A program made the position numbers and the translations under genes. Shown here one piece after another: positions 32,874-37,132 of a stretch of DNA of 37,132 nt; positions within the stretch are counted from its first letter, which is position 1, and each line of letters opens with the position of its first letter. Location of the stretch: positions 1 through 37,132 of the forward strand of contig CAKUTI010000017.1 in assembly GCA_934691925.1 (NCBI GenBank). The letters run 5' to 3'. Origin of the DNA: an uncultured Treponema sp. Its GTDB lineage: Bacteria > Spirochaetota > Spirochaetia > Treponematales > Treponemataceae. The notes under the pieces are model-generated. The model did not search any database. It was not told the origin of the DNA and worked only from the letters and a program-made list of their open reading frames with translations.

Positions 32874-34157
32874 ATGAAAAATTCTTTCGAGCGCGTAAAA
32901 ATGGACTGTCTGAATCCAAAGTGGAAAAACGCGATTTCGCGCGAAGTTCCAATCTACAACCGGGGAAACGGAATCCGCTCGGAATTTGAGCGCGACTACA
33001 CGAGGCTTCTTCACAGCCAGGCTTATTCAAGACTGAAGCACAAGACCCAGGTTTTTTACGCTCCGCACAACGACCACGTCTGCACAAGAATGGAGCACGT
33101 TCTGCACGTCGCCTCTGTCGCCTCAACAATCGCAAAATATCTCGGACTTAATCAGGATTTGACGCAGGCAATCGCAATCGGACACGACATCGGACACGCG
33201 CCGTTCGGACATTCGGGCGAGGATATGCTGAACGAGCTTCTCGGGAAAAAAGAAGGCGCGAACGCTCCAAAAAAATTCTGGCACGAAAGAAATTCCCTTT
33301 TTTTCTCTGACTTTATCGAAACTCTAGAAGACCCGACCGGAATAAAGCGGCCGCTGAATCTCACTTACGCGGTGCGCGACGGACTCATCTGCCACTGCGG
33401 AGAAGTTGACCAGCAGGGAATGAAGCCAAGAAAGCTCGAAGAGAATATAAATCTTTACGAAATAAAGCAGCCGGGAATTGTCCAGCCTTACACTTGGGAA
33501 GGCTGCGTTGTGAAAATCAGCGACAAAATCGCTTTTCTTGGACGCGATATTCAGGATGCAAGGGCTTATCATCTTCTTGATATGGGAAGCTACAGGCAGC
33601 TCCGCGAAATCGTAATGGAAACTTTAGGACGCACAAAAAACGGAAAGCCGATTTCGCACAGAAGCGGACGGGCAGTAAATCCGAGCGTCTTAATCAACGA
33701 TATGATTGTTGACCTTTGCGAGAATTCAACGCCTGAGGACGGTCTTTTCTTTTCGGAAAGCTATTTCAGGTTCATCACTGAGCTTAAAAAATTCAGCTTC
33801 TCGAACATTTACAATCACTGGCGGCTTCTGGAATTCCAGAAATATGCGAGGAACGTTCTCGAGACAATTTTCAGAACTTTAATGCGCGCTCAGATTTTTG
33901 TTCAGAAAGGAACTGCGGAAAATCATCTAAAGCCTTATCCAAAACTCGGCGAGGAATTTTCAAAGTGGCTTTCGCACTACTCTAATTTCACAAGCGTGAT
34001 TTCAGGCGGGGCGCAGAAAAAAAGTCCTGTCCATTCTGTTCCCGAAGTTTTCGATGTCTACGAGAACGAAAGCTACAAAAAATGCGTGATTGAATTTATC
34101 TCAGGAATGACTGACGAATTCGCAATAAAATGCTTTGAAGAAATCATAACTTTCTAA
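32874..34157 (+). CDS. dgt: Deoxyguanosinetriphosphate triphosphohydrolase-like protein (HD domain)
   Basis: This 427-residue protein starts after AAGGAGCGGGAT. Near the N-terminus RSEFERDYTRLLHSQAYSRLKHKTQVF is the dNTPase signature. The HD-domain metal residues are RMEHVLHV (H75) and AIGHDIGHAPFGHSGED (H104/D105). VRDGLICHCGE and KISDKIAFLGRDIQDA complete the site. The family removes triphosphate from dNTPs, tuning nucleotide pools. The length is typical for the non-proteobacterial dGTPase-like group. It follows the MATE gene by 80 bp in the same direction. Confidence 0.92.
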   Translation: MKNSFERVKMDCLNPKWKNAISREVPIYNRGNGIRSEFERDYTRLLHSQAYSRLKHKTQVFYAPHNDHVCTRMEHVLHVASVASTIAKYLGLNQDLTQAIAIGHDIGHAPFGHSGEDMLNELLGKKEGANAPKKFWHERNSLFFSDFIETLEDPTGIKRPLNLTYAVRDGLICHCGEVDQQGMKPRKLEENINLYEIKQPGIVQPYTWEGCVVKISDKIAFLGRDIQDARAYHLLDMGSYRQLREIVMETLGRTKNGKPISHRSGRAVNPSVLINDMIVDLCENSTPEDGLFFSESYFRFITELKKFSFSNIYNHWRLLEFQKYARNVLETIFRTLMRAQIFVQKGTAENHLKPYPKLGEEFSKWLSHYSNFTSVISGGAQKKSPVHSVPEVFDVYENESYKKCVIEFISGMTDEFAIKCFEEIITF

Positions 34158-34296
34158 AAAATAAAAAATTGTCTGAAAGCTGATTTTGAAAAGGCTTAGC
34201 TAATAAATTGTTATCTCCTTGAAGATTTAAGGTTTATTACAGGGTAATGCTAGAAAATTGACCCGCATTTCAAAAACTTTTCAAGGAGAAACAAGT

Positions 34297-35640
34297 ATGA
34301 AAAAAACTGTTTCAAAATTCATTTTTGTGTTCGCATTCAGCGCGCTTTTCGCTGTCTCAATGCTGGCAACGGATTTTTCGTCTTTTCCGCAAGATGAGAA
34401 CGGAACAATGCTTCCGCCTCCTCCGCCGGGAATGAACCAATCTGACAAGACAGGAAAAATGATGCCACCAGGAAAACCAGGCTTTCCGGGTGATTCGGAA
34501 AAACAATTCAACGGAATCATCAAAGTTACAAGCGGCACAAAAACAATAGAAAACCAGACAATCGAATCCGATGAAGATGGAATGAACGCGATTTTCGCAA
34601 GCGGAAACAAAACCGTCGTGAACGTCTCAAACGTGAAAATAAACACAAAGCAAAACGGCTCGCGCGGACTTTACGCGGCTTTCGGCGGAACAATAAACGC
34701 AAGCAATGTTGAAATTTCAACGCAAGGCGAGCATTGCGCGGCTTTTGCAACCGATATGGGCGAAGGAACTGTTTCAGTTGAGAACGCAAAAGCGGAAACA
34801 TTCGGACGCGGCTCGCCAGTGATTTATTCAACAGGAAAAATCTCTGTGGAAAACCTTTCTGGAAGCGCGAAAAATTCAGAGATTGCAGTAATCGAAGGAA
34901 AAAATTCGCTTTCAATCGAAAATTCTGTTTTGAGCGGCGGAGCCGGGCTTGACGACGAAGTTTCAGCAGGAATCATGGTTTATCAGAGCATGAGCGGAGA
35001 CGCTGGAATCGGAACGGCGGTTCTCTCTCTAAGGAATTCGAGCCTCACGAACACGGCGGACGGACCTTTTATCTACTGCACAAACACATCTGGAATCATA
35101 AATCTTTCAAAAACGAAAATCGAAAACAAAAGCGGCATTTTTCTTCAGGCGAGCGGCAACAAGTCAAGACGCGGCTGGGGAGAAAAAGGCGCAAACGGAG
35201 CTGAAATCGAGCTGAACGCTGAAAATCAGGAAATTTCAGGAGAAATCAAGGTTGACAAAATCTCGTCGCTGAAAATCAATCTAAAAGACGGCGCAAAATT
35301 CAAAGGATTTGTTGACAGCGCGAAAAACGGAACTGCCGACATCGAAATCTCAAAAAACGCGTCGCTTGAATTCACAGAAGATTCTTATTTCAACAAATTT
35401 TCAGATTCAGACGCGTCATTCAAAAACATAAAATCAAACGGCCACACAATTTTCTACAACAAAGACAACAAGGAGAACGCGAAATTCAAAGGAAAAACGA
35501 TTTCTCTTGATGACGGCGGAAAACTCGTTCCGACAGAATACGAAACCGTGAAAATCGAAAAGAAAAGCGTTAAAAACCGCCCGCCGCGCCCGGAGCCAAA
35601 CGACTTCGGCTTTGGCGCAGAGCCGCCAAGAGGATTTTAA
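34297..35640 (+). CDS. Secreted parallel beta-helix protein with Pro-rich tails
   Basis: The start at 34297 (MKKTVSKFIFVFAFSALFAVSMLA) has AAGGAG upstream and gives a signal peptide ending at MLA before TDFS. An upstream in-frame ATG is not needed. After a Pro/Gly-rich segment (LPPPPPGMNQ, GKPGFPG) the protein is a run of short strands separated by Asn/Ser/Gly turns (TKTIENQTIESDEDGMNAIFA, KTVVNVSNVKINT, ISVENLSGSAKNSEIAV), typical of a right-handed beta-helix. The last 15 residues are Pro/Arg-rich. No catalytic motif is seen. It is probably an exported envelope or extracellular protein; its function is unknown. It sits between the dGTPase and a convergent pectate-lyase gene. Confidence 0.8.
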   Translation: MKKTVSKFIFVFAFSALFAVSMLATDFSSFPQDENGTMLPPPPPGMNQSDKTGKMMPPGKPGFPGDSEKQFNGIIKVTSGTKTIENQTIESDEDGMNAIFASGNKTVVNVSNVKINTKQNGSRGLYAAFGGTINASNVEISTQGEHCAAFATDMGEGTVSVENAKAETFGRGSPVIYSTGKISVENLSGSAKNSEIAVIEGKNSLSIENSVLSGGAGLDDEVSAGIMVYQSMSGDAGIGTAVLSLRNSSLTNTADGPFIYCTNTSGIINLSKTKIENKSGIFLQASGNKSRRGWGEKGANGAEIELNAENQEISGEIKVDKISSLKINLKDGAKFKGFVDSAKNGTADIEISKNASLEFTEDSYFNKFSDSDASFKNIKSNGHTIFYNKDNKENAKFKGKTISLDDGGKLVPTEYETVKIEKKSVKNRPPRPEPNDFGFGAEPPRGF

Positions 35641-35671
35641 GATTCAGAATTAGAAAAAACGAAATGAAAAA

Positions 35672-35707
35672 CGCAAGGAAATCAGCTTTCAATGCAGTTT
35701 CCTTGCG
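35672..35707. terminator. Bidirectional hairpin between two beta-helix genes
   Basis: CGCAAGGAAA (35672-35681) pairs perfectly with TTTCCTTGCG (35698-35707). On the minus strand TTTTTCATTTCGTTTTTTC follows, so it fits a terminator of the pectate-lyase gene; it also closes the plus-strand gene. Confidence 0.7.
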
Positions 35708-35750
35708 AAAAACAGAGGGGGAAAACTATTTTTAATTCAAGAAATTTTTT

Positions 35751-36680
35751 TTATTGATTTGAAATGCCAGTGATTCTGTACCATTGGTATTTTTTGTTGT
35801 TATATGAAGCGCAGTTTGAAACTTTGATTGCCGCAGTGTTTCCGTTTCCGTCAAAACCGCTCGCAAGATTTCCGTAAGCGGAGTCGCCTGAGCAAACGTG
35901 CACAACAGAAATTCCAGATGAGCCTAGCTTAAAGCCGTTTCTGTCGCCGTCGGAAGAAGTTTCAAGCGAGCTGTTCAAGTAGCCGTTGTACTTTGCGATG
36001 CAGTCTTTAATCGTGACAGGATAAAGCTGGCCGTAAAGATCCCAGCCGTCATCAGAATTGTAAGCCGCAATGCAGCCTTCAAAAACGTTGTTTTTTCCAG
36101 CGGAAAGCTTGCAAGCAAATCCGTCAGCGTCCTCGCCGCCGTTGCTTGAATCGTAATTGTAATAAGACTCGCACTTGTAGATGTAATTGTCATGCGCGCC
36201 GTTGTAGATTTGCAAGCCTGAGTTTCCGTTGTAAGTTGTCTTCACGTAGTAAACGTAGTTGTTTCCGCCAAGCTGAAAAACGATTCCGCAGCCTGGAGCT
36301 TTGGTGATTGTCATGTTGCAGATGTTCCAGTATGAGCCGTTTACTTTCACGCCCCAGCCAGAAGAGATTCCAGAGCAGTCCAAAGTGTAGCCGCAACCGT
36401 TGAAATTGATTTTGCTCGATGAAGTTCCGCTGTTCAAAAGCTGGAGCTGGCTTGTAAGCTTTATATTCGCGCCAAGATTGATTGTCGTTCCAGCGCTAGC
36501 AGAATTGATTGCAGAACGCAACGCGCTTTCAGTTGTTACAGTCACAGAAGCTGCAACAGAAGTTGCGGAACGCTCGCTTGAAACAGAAGATTCGGAATCC
36601 GAAGAAGCAAGATTTGAGCACGAAGAAAAAAGCAATGCCGAAACGGCAGCCATGAAGAGTGAAAATTTTGACAGTTTCAT
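35751..36680 (-). CDS. Pectate lyase-like lipoprotein (PL9-type beta-helix)
   Basis: The start at 36680 (MKLSKFSLFMAAVSALLFSSC) has AAGGAG upstream and ends its signal peptide in a lipobox (LFSSC), so the mature protein is lipid-anchored. A Ser/Thr-rich linker precedes a beta-helix domain of about 250 residues. The block GGEDADGFACKL, CIAAYNSDDGWDLY and DGDRNGFKLG matches the family-9 pectate lyases, where the paired Asp residues bind calcium and a Lys acts as base. It should cut polygalacturonate by beta-elimination. At 309 residues it is compact for the family. It lies between groEL and a convergent secreted beta-helix gene, with its own promoter region. Confidence 0.87.
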   Translation of the reverse strand: MKLSKFSLFMAAVSALLFSSCSNLASSDSESSVSSERSATSVAASVTVTTESALRSAINSASAGTTINLGANIKLTSQLQLLNSGTSSSKINFNGCGYTLDCSGISSGWGVKVNGSYWNICNMTITKAPGCGIVFQLGGNNYVYYVKTTYNGNSGLQIYNGAHDNYIYKCESYYNYDSSNGGEDADGFACKLSAGKNNVFEGCIAAYNSDDGWDLYGQLYPVTIKDCIAKYNGYLNSSLETSSDGDRNGFKLGSSGISVVHVCSGDSAYGNLASGFDGNGNTAAIKVSNCASYNNKKYQWYRITGISNQ

Positions 36681-36779
36681 TTTTGAAATAACTCCTTTTT
36701 GTTTAGCCTGAAACACAACCTGACAACCTCTCCGCCGAAAAGCAAAACATCGGAATATTCAATCTTTCCAGCATTTTGC

Positions 36780-36795
36780 AAAATAACGTTATTTT
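36780..36795. promoter_or_regulatory. 16-bp perfect palindrome in the pectate-lyase leader
   Basis: AAAATAACGTTATTTT is a perfect dyad just downstream of the predicted pectate-lyase promoter on the minus strand, about 15-30 bp from its -10 box. Its place and symmetry suit an operator for a dimeric repressor. No regulator is identified. Confidence 0.4.
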
Positions 36796-36807
36796 TTCAA
36801 GCGATAT

Positions 36808-36841
36808 ATTATATACAATATTTAGGAATTTCAACTGTCAA
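36808..36841 (-). promoter_or_regulatory. Promoter region of the pectate-lyase gene
   Basis: On the minus strand TTGACA (36841-36836) and TTGAAA (36834-36829) precede a perfect TATAAT (36813-36808). TTGAAA is 15 bp and TTGACA 22 bp from that box, so the exact pairing is unclear. The leader would be about 120 nt. The AT-rich stretch 36842-36964 up to the groEL terminator shows no gene. Confidence 0.5.
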
Positions 36842-36964
36842 AAATCAAAAAACGTGAAAACAAATCTTTAATATATAAGCATTTTGAATATAAAATTGTC
36901 TTTTAAGATTATTTTAACAATATTTTATAGATAATTGCAGCTAGATTGAAGAGAAACAAAAAAA

Positions 36965-36997
36965 GGCTTTGCCAACGCAAAAAGCATCGGCAAAGCC
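36965..36997 (-). terminator. Rho-independent terminator of groEL
   Basis: GGCTTTGCC (36965-36973) pairs with GGCAAAGCC (36989-36997). Read on the minus strand the stem is followed by TTTTTTTGTTTC. It lies about 60 nt after the groEL stop. Confidence 0.85.
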
Positions 36998-37056
36998 CTT
37001 TATAAAATATCAGCAGTTTAATCAAACGAATTGCCTACGCAATCCGCCCGAAAAAG

Positions 37057-37132
37057 CTAGTAGTCCATTCCCATTCCCGGGTTTGGAGCAGCTGCTGGAG
37101 CCGGAGGCTCTGGAATGTCTGTGATTGCACAT
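37057..37132 (-). CDS. groEL: Chaperonin GroEL, C-terminal end only (partial)
   Basis: The last 24 codons on the minus strand read CAITDIPEPPAPAAAPNPGMGMDY and stop at 37057. This is the end of GroEL: the conserved AITDIPEP strand followed by the Gly/Met-rich tail, here Pro/Ala-rich and ending in GMGMDY rather than the usual GGM repeats. The rest of the gene lies beyond the right edge. A terminator follows at 36965-36997. Confidence 0.92.
   Translation of the reverse strand, partial: CAITDIPEPPAPAAAPNPGMGMDY

Noticed and set aside
1..37132. CRISPR arrays, insertion sequences, integrases or phage genes
   Set aside because: No regularly spaced short repeats, transposase motifs or phage-like genes were seen; the only mobile-looking DNA is the in-frame repeat at 14084-14294.

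Overview
The window reads as a chromosomal segment of a host-associated or rumen-type treponeme (Spirochaetes). This is inferred from the AT-rich coding style, very large Ig-like surface proteins, a sigma-54 factor, a MraY with unusual catalytic-motif residues, a ThrRS without a TGS domain and a family-9-type pectate lyase. The species cannot be named from sequence alone.

Layout. Positions 1-11914 (minus strand) hold two giant Ig-repeat envelope genes. One is a 1771-residue protein with a signal peptide, a dozen or so Ig-like repeats and a C-terminal segment that looks like an outer-membrane beta-barrel. Downstream, past a terminator, is a lipoprotein of more than 2000 residues that runs off the left edge and is broken by at least one single-base frameshift. 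Positions 12228-12992 encode a sirtuin. Next come a convergent methyltransferase carrying an in-frame repeat insertion, and divergent from it the chromosome-partition pair parA-parB. Between them lies an inverted repeat made of two parS-like half-sites in everted order. A DUF1015 protein and rpoN are divergent from a 48-bp intergenic region. rpoN has a long Asn/Lys/Glu-rich insertion and its tail overlaps that of a PHP phosphoesterase. A rightward cluster follows: a double cNMP-domain regulator, galE and an M20 peptidase. A leftward operon encodes an unknown 469-residue protein, an oligopeptide-binding protein and MraY.

Further right are thrS and a tRNA-Thr(CGT) gene whose apparent promoter uses the thrS stop codon inside its -10 box. 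Then come a MATE exporter, a dGTPase, a secreted beta-helix protein, a pectate-lyase lipoprotein and the last codons of groEL at the right edge.

Two themes stand out. First, several genes (parA, DUF1015, rpoN, the PHP gene, the 469-residue gene, MATE) have a -10-like box only 6-8 nt before the start codon and no Shine-Dalgarno sequence, which suggests leaderless mRNAs. Second, the window carries much envelope and saccharolytic machinery: Ig giants, beta-helix proteins, pectate lyase, GalE, a peptide-binding protein and MraY. All calls come from reading the sequence; no database search was run.
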